64,000 nucleotides of DNA from Paenibacillus radicibacter. Lineage in GTDB: Bacteria > Bacillota > Bacilli > Paenibacillales > NBRC-103111. The stretch spans positions 124,001-188,000 of the forward strand of contig NZ_JANQBC010000012.1 in the NCBI RefSeq assembly GCF_024721995.1, given 5' to 3'. The translations under genes and the position numbers were made by a program. The notes beneath the pieces were generated by a model. It saw nothing but the letters and a program-made list of their open reading frames with translations. It had not been told where the DNA came from and searched no databases. This document shows positions 38,696-46,991 of the stretch, piece by piece (position 1 is the first letter of the stretch; every line of letters begins with the position of its first letter).

Positions 38696-39074
38696 ATGCA
38701 TTCATCCGTTCAAATTACGACACCTAGACTCACACTAATCGCGATTACCACCGATGTAATCGAAACCTATTCCAAGCAAGGCTACCCGCTTCTTAAACAC
38801 ATTCAGATGTATTTAGATGGACTTCAAGCAGATCCTTCCCTACTTGGGTGGGGTGTATGGTATATCATACGTACCGAAGATGGACAAGTTATTGGGGATA
38901 CGGGTTTCAAAGGGAAACCTGATGAGAAACGTGCGATTGAAGTTGGTTATGGCATCAGTCCTGACGCTCAAAGACAACGAGCCCTCCATACGTGTGTTGG
39001 AGAAGCTCGGTATGCGTAGAACCGGAGAATCCGATTCGATGTTTAATTGGAAATTAGAGAAACCTGCAAACTAA
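38696..39074 (+). pseudogene. GNAT acetyltransferase with internal deletion and frameshift
   Basis: The first ~86 codons from ATG 38696 (AAAGGAG upstream) encode a RimJ/RimL-like N-terminal half: TTPRLTLIAITTDVIETY, VIGDTGFKGKPDE and EVGYGISPDAQRQ. The frame then shifts, and a second frame continues with NEPSIRVLEKLGMRRTGES to the stop at 39072-39074, the normal GNAT C-terminus. The acetyl-CoA pyrophosphate loop (Q/R-x-x-G-x-A/G) and following helix, roughly 30 residues, are missing at the junction near 38970. Read straight through, the first frame ends at 39019 with an unrelated tail. The gene is most likely non-functional. Confidence 0.8.
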
Positions 39075-39115
39075 ATTGTAGATTGGTTGGGGGTGGAAAT
39101 CCTTGAATAACTCGG

Positions 39116-39232
39116 GTGATTCGAGTGACTTCAGCGACTTGGGTGGACTGAGTCACTATGAAGTGACTTTAAGTGACCTTTAAGTGTCTTGAGCTAACTT
39201 GAGGTGACTGTAAGTAACCTTTAAGTCACTTT
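39116..39232. repeat. Degenerate 9-11 bp tandem repeat tract (GTGACTT consensus)
   Basis: Twelve units related to GTGACTT start at 39116, 39125, 39134, 39143, 39152, 39163, 39173, 39184, 39193, 39204, 39214 and 39225. The first five step by 9 bp, the rest by 9-11 bp. It lies between the decayed GNAT gene and the 3' end of spoIIR. The rest of the 39075-39280 gap has a GGTATCC direct repeat flanking GGATATCC, and no gene. Confidence 0.7.
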
Positions 39233-39280
39233 TGGTATCCCGGATATCCTAGGTATCCGTCTTAACCACCGGTTAATCCC

Positions 39281-40084
39281 TTAACTAAACCAGCTGCTAA
39301 TCCAATCCCATAAGAAGAACCGATATTGACGCTCGCCTGACTTTTCATTACTTGTGTCGGTTGTAGACGAATCATTTTTTTCTTTCACATCGGAAGCAAG
39401 CGAAGCTGTTTTTACCGATTTGTCTACATCCTTACCCGCTTTAATTGATTTCTCTTTGGAATCAGAAGCTGAGCTCATGTTCTTCGTCTGAACACCCTTC
39501 GCACTTTTACCCTCATTCGTGCTTGCCACCGCATCGCCTGACACTACATCCACAAAACATAACGGTGGGAACAACACACACCACCAGTTCTGACCTTCCG
39601 CTTTACCTAGCGAGATTCGAAGTGCCTCGTAATCTCCTGCTGGGTATACTTGACCTCCGTACATTTTTGCTGGAAAAGGAACTTGTCCAAGTTCCACTTT
39701 ATATCCATAGCTGTAACCGCGTTTTTGCAGTTCTTTTCCTACCAAATCCTCTATTTCTGTCAAATGAGAATTAATCGTCTCGCGAGCTTGCTCTAATGTC
39801 TGCGGACCACCTGCCCACTCTCCGATCTGTGCAATGACGCTATCACGAATATCGCGCTTAACGAGTTGATCCATCGGATCATCCGAATTTGCTAGAATAC
39901 GCAAGCGAATGGATTCCTGTGGAATCGTTGAAGCCGCAATGGCTGTGTTTCCTTTGTTATTTTCCCAAACGACGATCATGAATATAAGTGCAAAAGCGAG
40001 AATCATATAAGTGCGAAAAGTAAAGGATTGGTTCGATGATTTCGTTGGCGCTGATGGCTCAACCGATAAATAAATATGTTTCAT
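39281..40084 (-). CDS. spoIIR: Stage II sporulation protein R
   Basis: Secreted forespore signalling protein (sigma-F regulon) that activates the SpoIIGA protease, which processes pro-sigma-E in the mother cell. The N-terminal signal/anchor lies at about residues 25-41. The SpoIIR core (about 55-190) has ESIRLRILANSDDPMDQLVKR, YEALRISLGKAEGQNWWCVL and FPPLCFVDV. After the core a Lys/Ser/Asp-rich low-complexity stretch (about 195-250) precedes the aromatic tail FFLWDWISSWF. This stretch makes the protein longer (267 residues) than B. subtilis SpoIIR. ATG 40084 has AGGGG 9 nt upstream. No convincing sigma-F promoter was identified by eye. Confidence 0.94.
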   Translation of the reverse strand: MKHIYLSVEPSAPTKSSNQSFTFRTYMILAFALIFMIVVWENNKGNTAIAASTIPQESIRLRILANSDDPMDQLVKRDIRDSVIAQIGEWAGGPQTLEQARETINSHLTEIEDLVGKELQKRGYSYGYKVELGQVPFPAKMYGGQVYPAGDYEALRISLGKAEGQNWWCVLFPPLCFVDVVSGDAVASTNEGKSAKGVQTKNMSSASDSKEKSIKAGKDVDKSVKTASLASDVKEKNDSSTTDTSNEKSGERQYRFFLWDWISSWFS

Positions 40085-40185
40085 CACGTCTTACCCCTCT
40101 CAAGTTCCTATGATTGCTAGTATGGGCAAAATAGACGATAGCTAAACTATGAATCTAGTAAAAATTTGAATTGGAATCTATCAAG

Positions 40186-40259
40186 TGACACTCCTACTAT
40201 CTGGCACTTCAAAACATGACACTTGTCACCTGCAAGTCATGACACTGTTAACTTATAAT
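40186..40259 (+). promoter_or_regulatory. Promoter with three TGACACT operator repeats for the ABC/two-component operon
   Basis: TATAAT at 40254-40259 lacks a recognisable -35 box. Upstream are three direct TGACACT copies at 40186, 40217 and 40240; the middle one is part of a perfect palindrome TGACACTTGTCA and the last overlaps GTCATGAC. Spacings of 31 and 23 bp are close to three and two helical turns. This suggests activation by a response regulator, probably the one encoded by the last gene of the operon. Confidence 0.55.
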
Positions 40260-40310
40260 GACCCTGTCCACGTTCTACAATGAGAACAGAAACGTTGGAG
40301 GTGCAAGGGG

Positions 40311-41231
40311 ATGAATAAACAGGTGGAAATGAATAAAATCGTGGAAGTTCAGCAAGTGACGAAGGTGTATGGAAATAAGCATGCGGTAGATCAAGTATCG
40401 TTCACTATAAATAAAGGAACAGTTGTAGCGATTCTAGGGCCGAATGGAGCTGGAAAGACGACAACGCTGTCGATGCTCCTCGGACTTATTGACTCAACAT
40501 CAGGTTCTGTGAAGCTATTCGGTCAAGATCCGAAAGAGAAGCAGGTGCGTGAACGGGTAGGCGCTATGCTGCAGGAGATTGATGTCGTTGATAATTTAAC
40601 AGTGCGTGAGATCATTCATCTCGTTCGCAGCTATTACCCGAATCCGATGACGGTAGAGGAGTTAACTCGCCTGACAGGGCTGCGCAAGGAAGATTTAAAC
40701 CGATATGCCAATAAGCTGTCTGGCGGTCAGAAACGCAGTCTCGGATTTGCACTAGCACTTGCGGGTAATCCAGACTTACTCTTTTTCGATGAACCGACTG
40801 TCGGTCTAGATATTCGTGCTCGCCGAGCTTTCTGGGATCAAGTGCAGCAGTTTACGGCGAAGGGAAAGACGATTATTTTTACAACTCATTATTTGCAGGA
40901 GGCTGACGATGTGGCGGATCGCGTCATATTGTTCCATCACGGGAGCATTGTAGCAGATGGCAAGCCCGAGGAAATTAAAGCAAAACTAACCAAACAGACT
41001 GTTTCCTTCTATATCGAGGATAGCAACAACCATGAACAATTACTGGCGCTGCCGGGGGTCTCGGACGTCTATGTGCAGGAAGGGCGTACATATGTCGTGA
41101 CAACGGACACGGATGCGACTATTGCAGCGGTTTACAAACAAAACATGCAGGTATCCGGGGTTCAAATTCAGTCAGGCAGCTTGGAAGATGCTTTTGCTCA
41201 ATTAACGCTTGATCATAAGGAGGTTGTGTAA
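40311..41231 (+). CDS. ABC transporter ATP-binding protein (ABC-2 export type)
   Basis: Cytoplasmic ATPase of an ABC-2 exporter, possibly for an antimicrobial, lipid or other hydrophobic compound. The 306 residues include Walker A GPNGAGKTT, Q-loop MLQEIDVVD, signature LSGGQKRS, Walker B LLFFDEPTVGLD and H-loop TTHYLQEADD. A C-terminal extension after residue 220 is typical of the DrrA/CcmA-like group. GGAGG precedes ATG 40311. The permease follows directly, and the layout ATPase-permease-kinase-regulator equals B. subtilis yvfR-S-T-U. Confidence 0.94.
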   Translation: MNKQVEMNKIVEVQQVTKVYGNKHAVDQVSFTINKGTVVAILGPNGAGKTTTLSMLLGLIDSTSGSVKLFGQDPKEKQVRERVGAMLQEIDVVDNLTVREIIHLVRSYYPNPMTVEELTRLTGLRKEDLNRYANKLSGGQKRSLGFALALAGNPDLLFFDEPTVGLDIRARRAFWDQVQQFTAKGKTIIFTTHYLQEADDVADRVILFHHGSIVADGKPEEIKAKLTKQTVSFYIEDSNNHEQLLALPGVSDVYVQEGRTYVVTTDTDATIAAVYKQNMQVSGVQIQSGSLEDAFAQLTLDHKEVV

Positions 41232-41232
41232 A

Positions 41233-41970
41233 ATGAATATGTTATTAATGCAGTGTAAAGCTGAAATTCTGCGCGTGCTGCGCAACAAATACTATATATT
41301 CTGGTCGCTAGTTATGCCGATCTTGTTCTATTACATCTTTACGAAGGTTGTAAACTCAGGTATGGCAGATAAGCAGTTATGGCAGGCGCATTACTTGATG
41401 TCGATGGCTACGTTCAGTGTGATGGGTTCATCGATCATGACACTTGGTATTCGCATGGTTCAAGAAAGGCTAACTGGTTGGTCGCGTTTTATCCGGATTA
41501 CACCGCTGCCGAACTCGATTTATTTTTTCGCAAAAATGATCAGCCAGACGCTAGTTCACCTACTATCCATTATTGTGATTTTCATTGCGGGTTACCTCAT
41601 CAACGGTGTCTCTTTATCAGCTGTACAGTGGATCACTAGCGGACTATGGATTCTACTTGCATCTGCACCATTCCTTGCAATTGGAACATTAATTGGCATG
41701 ATGCGTAAAGTGGAGACAGCTAGTGGCGTAAGCAATATGATCTATATGGCTCTTGCGATTACAGGCGGGATGTGGATGCCGATGGAAGTGCTCCCAAATC
41801 TCATGCAGCAGATCGGGCACTGGCTTCCTTCCTATAACTTCGGCAGTGGCGTATGGGATATCATTCGCGGACAAGCGCCTACTTTAAGCAGTGTTCTTAT
41901 TCTAGCAGGCTACCTGATCGTGTTTATGCTATTATCAAACTATATTAGAAAAAAACAGGAAGCGGTGTAG
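41233..41970 (+). CDS. ABC-2 type transporter permease
   Basis: Six-helix membrane partner of the upstream ATPase. ATG 41233 was chosen (245 residues, AAGGAGG upstream), starting one base after the ATPase stop. ABC-2 features include an N-terminal amphipathic segment (AEILRVLRNKYYIFWSLVMP), the loop RMVQERLTGWSRFIRITPLP, and the C-terminal motif GGMWMPMEVLPNLMQQIGHW. Substrate is unknown. Confidence 0.92.
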   Translation: MNMLLMQCKAEILRVLRNKYYIFWSLVMPILFYYIFTKVVNSGMADKQLWQAHYLMSMATFSVMGSSIMTLGIRMVQERLTGWSRFIRITPLPNSIYFFAKMISQTLVHLLSIIVIFIAGYLINGVSLSAVQWITSGLWILLASAPFLAIGTLIGMMRKVETASGVSNMIYMALAITGGMWMPMEVLPNLMQQIGHWLPSYNFGSGVWDIIRGQAPTLSSVLILAGYLIVFMLLSNYIRKKQEAV

Positions 41971-41976
41971 CATAAC

Positions 41977-43122
41977 ATGGCAGCAAGGAGAAAGTTTGAG
42001 TTATTTCCAAAGCGATTCGGTGTATTCCCATTGGTCTTTCTACTATATCTAGCATTTCCTCTAACTAGTATGACCGAACAACATGGGGTTAAGATGGTGC
42101 TTGGATATGCGATGCTCCTTGTATTTATCGTTTCTTATCGTCAACTCTATTATGCGATTGGCCACAGAATGAAATATGCAATTTGGTTAGGCTTGCAGAT
42201 GTTCATCGTCTTCATCTTGTCTGTCTTTTATGCAGAAACTTATGTGCTTATGGGATTCTTTGCAGCTAACTTTGTGGGGCAATATCGGAATACGCGACCT
42301 TTTCGAATCGCAATGATCACATTTGCAATCGTCTGTATAGCTCCGATCGTAGTTAATTTCCAGAATCTTATAAACAATAAAGGTTCCCTTATGATGGCAC
42401 CCATGTTCATTGTGATGCTTGTCTCACCGTTTGGAATTCGATCTGCTATGAAATATCAAGATTTAGAGCGAAAGTTAGATCAGGCCAACGAGCAAATTAA
42501 GCAGCTCGTTAAGCGGGATGAACGGATGCGAATTGCCCGAGATTTACACGATACACTGGGTCACACCCTCTCTCTGATTACGTTAAAAAGTCAATTGGTT
42601 ACGAAGTTAATCGACAAAGACCCGAAGCGTGCACAGAACGAAGCAGCTGAAATTGAACGTACTTCCCGCTCCACGTTAAAGCAAGTAAGAGAGCTTGTGT
42701 CGGAGATGCGTGCGACGACCGTCGCAGAAGAACTGATCGATGCAGAAGCCATTCTAAGCAGCGCACAAATTAAGCTGATCGTAAAGGGCGAGACTGAGCT
42801 GAGGGACGTCCCTGCATTGACGCAAAATATTATGAGTATGTGCCTCCGTGAACTGATCACGAATGTAGTCAAACATAGTGAGGCGACCATCTGTACGATA
42901 AAATTAATCCACACCGAAGGAACTATCGGCATAGTGGTACAAGATAACGGCAAGGGGATTTCAACTCAAGTGCTTGAGGGTAATGGACTGGCAGGTATGC
43001 GGGAGCGCTTAGCCTTTATTGAAGGAGAGCTGCAACTAGCTCCAAATGCTAGCCACACTGGTACAGTGGTGTCTATTATTATCCCTGTTGTCATCAAAGA
43101 ACCACTGGAAGGGGTTGTCTAG
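41977..43122 (+). CDS. Membrane sensor histidine kinase (HisKA_3, DesK/YvfT-like)
   Basis: NarL-type sensor. Four or five hydrophobic segments (about residues 16-150) with no sizeable external domain suggest sensing at or in the membrane. A coiled linker (160-180) leads to HisKA_3 with phospho-acceptor His191 in ARDLHDTLGHTLSL. HATPase_c follows, with N-box LRELITNVVKHS and VQDNGKGI/GLAGMRERL. The membrane topology resembles DesK, but the operon partners are an ABC-2 exporter rather than a desaturase. It is 6 bp after the permease. Confidence 0.92.
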   Translation: MAARRKFELFPKRFGVFPLVFLLYLAFPLTSMTEQHGVKMVLGYAMLLVFIVSYRQLYYAIGHRMKYAIWLGLQMFIVFILSVFYAETYVLMGFFAANFVGQYRNTRPFRIAMITFAIVCIAPIVVNFQNLINNKGSLMMAPMFIVMLVSPFGIRSAMKYQDLERKLDQANEQIKQLVKRDERMRIARDLHDTLGHTLSLITLKSQLVTKLIDKDPKRAQNEAAEIERTSRSTLKQVRELVSEMRATTVAEELIDAEAILSSAQIKLIVKGETELRDVPALTQNIMSMCLRELITNVVKHSEATICTIKLIHTEGTIGIVVQDNGKGISTQVLEGNGLAGMRERLAFIEGELQLAPNASHTGTVVSIIIPVVIKEPLEGVV

Positions 43123-43123
43123 G

Positions 43124-43726
43124 ATGATTCGAATCATTCTTGCGGAAGATCAGCGTATGCTGCGGGGTGCATTAGGTTCACTTCTTGACTTAGAAGATGA
43201 TATTGAAGTCATCGGGCAAGCAGATAATGGTGAGGAAGCACTTAAGCTGATCCACGAGCTTAAGCCTGATGTCTGCTTAATGGATATTGAAATGCCGCTT
43301 CTGACAGGGCTCGATATTGCTGAGCAACTTCAGATGGCCAAGTCCTCTTGCAAAGTGATCATACTTACCACTTTCGCACGTCCTGGATATTTTGAAAGAG
43401 CTGTTAAAGCTGAAGTGCATGGTTATTTGTTAAAAGACGGCTCCAGTGACGATCTCGCACAATCCATCCGTAATGTTATGGCAGGTAAGCGCGAGATGGC
43501 ACCAGAATTAATATTCGGCGCATTTAAAGAGAAGAATCCTTTGTCTGAACGAGAATGTGAAATCCTAAGGCTTGCTTCATCTGGCAAAACTTCGAATGAA
43601 ATTGCAGCTAGCTTATTCCTCTCTCACGGCACGGTGCGCAACTACCTCTCTGAAATTATGGGTAAGCTTGAAGTCAAAAGCCGGATCGAAGCGATCAAGC
43701 TCGCCGAGGATAAGGGATGGTTGTGA
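43124..43726 (+). CDS. NarL/LuxR-family response regulator
   Basis: Partner of the preceding kinase. The receiver domain (1-120) has acidic pocket Glu8/Asp9, phospho-acceptor Asp54 in CLMDIEMPLLTG, Thr in LTTFARPGYF and Lys in LLKDGSSDDL. The C-terminal LuxR HTH (about 138-198) has LSERECEILRLASSGKTSNE and LFLSHGTVRNYLSEIMGKL. ATG 43124 lies just after the kinase stop; the longer frame from 43046 is within the kinase gene. It likely binds the TGACACT repeats upstream of the operon. It is followed by a terminator. Confidence 0.94.
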   Translation: MIRIILAEDQRMLRGALGSLLDLEDDIEVIGQADNGEEALKLIHELKPDVCLMDIEMPLLTGLDIAEQLQMAKSSCKVIILTTFARPGYFERAVKAEVHGYLLKDGSSDDLAQSIRNVMAGKREMAPELIFGAFKEKNPLSERECEILRLASSGKTSNEIAASLFLSHGTVRNYLSEIMGKLEVKSRIEAIKLAEDKGWL

Positions 43727-43728
43727 GT

Positions 43729-43816
43729 GAGGCTTATTGTCAGAAATGACGGTCAGCCTCTTTTTGTTATGCCATAGTCCGATCATTCTCGCGTCCATGG
43801 TATCCGTTACATCACG
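43729..43816 (+). repeat. 88-bp direct repeat, copy A (terminator plus downstream segment)
   Basis: Begins with a terminator hairpin (GAGGCT...AGCCTC, TTTTT, 43729-43765) that ends the ABC/two-component operon, then continues through TTGTTATGCCATA to GTTACATCACG. By hand alignment it matches 45526-45613 at 78 of 88 positions without gaps. dbpA starts 75 bp downstream. Confidence 0.85.
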
Positions 43817-43890
43817 AAATCGTATATGATAGTTGTACGGTGGCAACCTAACCACATATCAAATCATACAAACAAAGACGAGGTTATTTC

Positions 43891-45336
43891 ATGAGCGATC
43901 AGCATTTTACAGATTATAAATTAAGTGATGAAATCGTACGGGCATTGGACAGCTTGGGCTATGCGCAGCCGACGGAAGTACAACGAGAAGTGATTCCCGT
44001 CGTGCTTGCGCGACATGATCTGGTTGTAAAATCACAGACGGGAAGCGGTAAGACGGCGGCATTCGGTATTCCGATCTGTGAATTAGTCGATTGGGACGAG
44101 AATAAACCACAGGCGTTAATCCTCACTCCGACGAGGGAATTGGCTGTTCAAGTCAAAGAGGACATGACGAATATCGGCCGATTCAAGCGGATTAAGGCGG
44201 CGGCGATCTATGGCCGCGATTCTTTTGCCAGACAAACAATGGAACTCAAGCAAAAATGTCACGTTGTTGTCGGAACGCCTGGACGTGTACTCGATCATCT
44301 AGGCAGAGGTACGATTCCGCTGGAGCGTGTGGAGTACTTGGTTATTGATGAAGCCGACGAAATGCTAAATATGGGCTTTATCGAGCAGGTTAAATCCATC
44401 ATTAACGAATTGCCAATGGATCGCGTAACCCTGTTATTCTCGGCAACTTTACCAGAAGAAGTCGAGATGCTGTCCCGCAAGTTTATGGATCATCCGAAAC
44501 AGGTGGAGATTCAAGCAACGGGCATCACGACCGATCGAATCGAACATGCGCTGTATGAAGTGAGAGATTCCGGCAAATTCGCTTTGCTCGAAAATGTGAC
44601 GATTGTCGAGAATCCGGACAGCTGTATTATTTTCTGCCGTACGCAAGAGCATGTGAATCAGGTGTTCGATCAATTGCGGGAGCTGGACTATCCTTGCGAT
44701 AAGATCCATGGCGGCATGGAGCAAGAAGAACGATTCGCTGTGATGAACGATTATCGCAAAGGGCTGTTCCGTTATCTTGTTGCGACAGATGTGGCGGCAC
44801 GCGGTATTGATATCGATAATATTACGCATGTGATTAACTATGATCTTCCGATGGACAAAGAAAGCTACGTTCACCGTACAGGAAGAACAGGTCGTGCTGG
44901 TAAAACCGGCAAAGCGATCTCATTTGTCACCCCGAATGATGGTCGATACCTACGTGAAATTCAAGATTATATTGGATTTGAGATTACGAGTCTAACCCCA
45001 CCGACAAATGATGAGGTGGCAGGTAGTCAGGACGATTTTGCAAGGAAAATGAATAAGAAACCTGACCTTAAAGTAGACAAGAGTGAGCAGTTGAACAAAG
45101 AGATCGTGAAACTCTATTTCAACGGAGGTAAGAAAAAGAAGCTAAGAGCTGTTGACTTCGTAGGTACAATCGCTCGCATTGAAGGCGTAACCGCGGAGGA
45201 TATCGGGATCATTGCGATCCAAGATAACGTGACCTATGTGGATATTCTAAACGGCAAAGGCCAGCATGTGCTCCAAGTAATGAAGAACACGACGATCAAG
45301 GGCAAACTGCTGAAGGTGTACGTGGCGAATAAGTAA
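43891..45336 (+). CDS. dbpA: DEAD-box RNA helicase DbpA/YxiN
   Basis: ATP-dependent RNA helicase that in E. coli and B. subtilis binds hairpin 92 of 23S rRNA during large-subunit assembly. Helicase motifs: Q-motif around [19 protein letters not shown] (48-57), Ia [40 protein letters not shown] and [12 protein letters not shown]. The C-terminal ~75 residues ([20 protein letters not shown], ending [11 protein letters not shown]) form the DbpA RNA-binding domain with RRM fold. It is the only gene between the two 88-bp repeats. Confidence 0.94.
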   Translation: MSDQHFTDYKLSDEIVRALDSLGYAQPTEVQREVIPVVLARHDLVVKSQTGSGKTAAFGIPICELVDWDENKPQALILTPTRELAVQVKEDMTNIGRFKRIKAAAIYGRDSFARQTMELKQKCHVVVGTPGRVLDHLGRGTIPLERVEYLVIDEADEMLNMGFIEQVKSIINELPMDRVTLLFSATLPEEVEMLSRKFMDHPKQVEIQATGITTDRIEHALYEVRDSGKFALLENVTIVENPDSCIIFCRTQEHVNQVFDQLRELDYPCDKIHGGMEQEERFAVMNDYRKGLFRYLVATDVAARGIDIDNITHVINYDLPMDKESYVHRTGRTGRAGKTGKAISFVTPNDGRYLREIQDYIGFEITSLTPPTNDEVAGSQDDFARKMNKKPDLKVDKSEQLNKEIVKLYFNGGKKKKLRAVDFVGTIARIEGVTAEDIGIIAIQDNVTYVDILNGKGQHVLQVMKNTTIKGKLLKVYVANK

Positions 45337-45363
45337 TTAAGCATTGTTGGCAGGTAATTACCA

Positions 45364-45392
45364 TTGACAGGTTGATCTATATTTTGCATAAT
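45364..45392 (+). promoter_or_regulatory. Sigma-A promoter of codBA
   Basis: Perfect TTGACA, 17-nt spacer, CATAAT. The predicted start near 45400 gives a leader of about 245 nt before codB, consistent with an attenuator. Confidence 0.7.
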
Positions 45393-45415
45393 AAAATCGT
45401 TTATAAAACTTGGTA

Positions 45416-45445
45416 CCTTTAATTCAGTCCCGTGAGGCTGGCAAG
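45416..45445 (+). promoter_or_regulatory. PyrR-binding RNA element in the codBA leader
   Basis: The leader contains the PyrR anti-antiterminator signature: outer stem CCTT/AAGG, inner CAG/CTG, and the conserved loop AGTCCCGTGAGGCT (known consensus about ARUCCNGNGAGGYU). PyrR with UMP stabilises this hairpin and favours termination. A second stem (45457-45464 with 45515-45522) and an intrinsic terminator (45526-45562) follow. This would repress cytosine uptake and deamination when UMP is plentiful. Confidence 0.82.
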
Positions 45446-45525
45446 GACAGCGGAATTTTATGACGACACGTGGGTGACGTGTGTGTGTTTGCATGCGCAT
45501 AGACCCTTTCGTTTGTCATAAACAG

Positions 45526-45562
45526 GAGGCTTACTGTCAGAAACGGCGGTAAGCCTCTTTTT
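45526..45562 (+). terminator. codBA leader attenuator terminator
   Basis: Perfect 9-bp stem GAGGCTTAC/GTAAGCCTC followed by TTTTT, 83 bp upstream of codB and downstream of the PyrR element. It is also the first part of repeat copy B. Confidence 0.85.
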
Positions 45563-45613
45563 GTTATGCCATAGGCATATCATTCTCGAGTTCATGGTAT
45601 CAGTTACATCACG
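45526..45613 (+). repeat. 88-bp direct repeat, copy B
   Basis: Same layout as 43729-43816: terminator hairpin, TTTTTGTTATGCCATA and the tail GTTACATCACG. It lies 1797 bp downstream of copy A, so the two bracket dbpA. The stem is more perfect in this copy. Confidence 0.85.
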
Positions 45614-45644
45614 CATACACTAACATGATGGGGGATTATATGTT

Positions 45645-46874
45645 ATGGAAAAAGTAGATTTAGAGTTCTCGTTACAACCGGTACCACAGTCACATCGAAA
45701 TGGTTTTTGGAAAATACTTGCGGTGATGCTCGGCTTTACATTCTTCTCCGCAAGCATGTGGTCTGGTGGGGCACTCGGCAATGGATTAACCTTCAGTCAA
45801 TTTATCTGGATCGTATTAACGGGTAACCTCATTCTTGGGGTATATACAGGCGCACTTGCATATATCGCTGCGAAGACGGGATTGTCCACGCACTTGCTTA
45901 CTAAATACGCATTCGGGATTAAAGGTTCTTATCTATCTTCCTTATTGCTTGGTACGACACAAGTTGGTTGGTTCGGTGTTGGGGTAGCAATGTTCGCAGT
46001 ACCGGTTCAGAAAGTAACAGGCATGAACGTATATGCACTCATTGCAATCTCTGGTGTTCTGATGACGATCACTGCAATCTACGGTATTAAAGCACTAGCC
46101 ATTCTAGGCATTGTTGCCGTGCCTTCCATCGCAATCTTAGGGAGCTACTCTGTAATTGAAGCAACAGGAACGGCTGGCGGTATTCAAGGATTGATGGCTT
46201 ATGAGCCGGCACAAGCAATCGGAATTTCAGCAGCACTTACGATTTGTATCGGGTCGTTCATTAGCGGTGGTACACTAACTCCTGACTTTGCACGTTTTGC
46301 AAAAACGACAAAATCAGCGGTTACATCCACAGTCATCGCCTTCTTCTTAGGTAACTCTTTAATGTTCTTATTCGGCGCAGTCGGTGCGATTGTATACGGA
46401 AAAGCGGACATCTCCGATGTGATGTTCTTGCAAGGTCTGATTCTACCTGCGATTGTTGTACTCGGATTAAACATTTGGACGACAAATGAAAATGCACTTT
46501 ATGCATCCAGTCTTGGATTTGCAAATATTACGAAGTTCTCTAAGAACAAAATTGTTATCTTCAACGGATTGGTAGGTACGGTTGCTGCAATGTGGCTTTA
46601 CAACAACTTTGTTGGATTCCTAACGGTTCTAGGTACTGCACTACCATCCATTGGTGCAATCTTGCTTGCTGATTACTTTATCCTAAACCGCGGTAACTAC
46701 AAGAAATTTGAAGATATGAAATTCAAGCAAGTGAACTGGGTTGCCCTTCTTGCATGGGCTGGTGGTGTTATCCTAGCGAACTTGTTGCCAGGTATTCCTC
46801 CAATTAACGGCTTAATCGGAACAGCTGTTATCTATGTAATCGTGATGAAATGCATGCCAAAGCGTGAAGAATAG
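45645..46874 (+). CDS. codB: Cytosine permease
   Basis: NCS1-family membrane transporter importing cytosine. The 409 residues contain about 12 membrane helices; the N-terminal motif SLQPVPQSHRNGFWKILAVM and the region SMWSGGALGNGLTFSQF fit CodB. The C-terminus has GAILLADYFILNR. The pairing with codA and the PyrR leader supports cytosine as substrate. A GGGGG site lies upstream of ATG 45645. Confidence 0.92.
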   Translation: MEKVDLEFSLQPVPQSHRNGFWKILAVMLGFTFFSASMWSGGALGNGLTFSQFIWIVLTGNLILGVYTGALAYIAAKTGLSTHLLTKYAFGIKGSYLSSLLLGTTQVGWFGVGVAMFAVPVQKVTGMNVYALIAISGVLMTITAIYGIKALAILGIVAVPSIAILGSYSVIEATGTAGGIQGLMAYEPAQAIGISAALTICIGSFISGGTLTPDFARFAKTTKSAVTSTVIAFFLGNSLMFLFGAVGAIVYGKADISDVMFLQGLILPAIVVLGLNIWTTNENALYASSLGFANITKFSKNKIVIFNGLVGTVAAMWLYNNFVGFLTVLGTALPSIGAILLADYFILNRGNYKKFEDMKFKQVNWVALLAWAGGVILANLLPGIPPINGLIGTAVIYVIVMKCMPKREE

Positions 46875-46991
46875 GTTTTATAGTATGATAGGTACGTAGC
46901 GTACATGTATGGCTTCCAGCTCAGTCTTTATTATGGAGATTGAGTAGGGAGCTGTTCGAGCATTAGGACAACTAGAAGGGAGTTTTCAAAT

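Noticed and set aside
39116-39232. CRISPR-like array
   Set aside because: Units are only 9-11 bp, degenerate and contiguous, with no spacers and no cas genes.
43800-43816. A third Fnr-like site (GTTACATCACG)
   Set aside because: Only one half-site matches; the TGTGA partner is missing. It is better explained as part of the 88-bp repeat.
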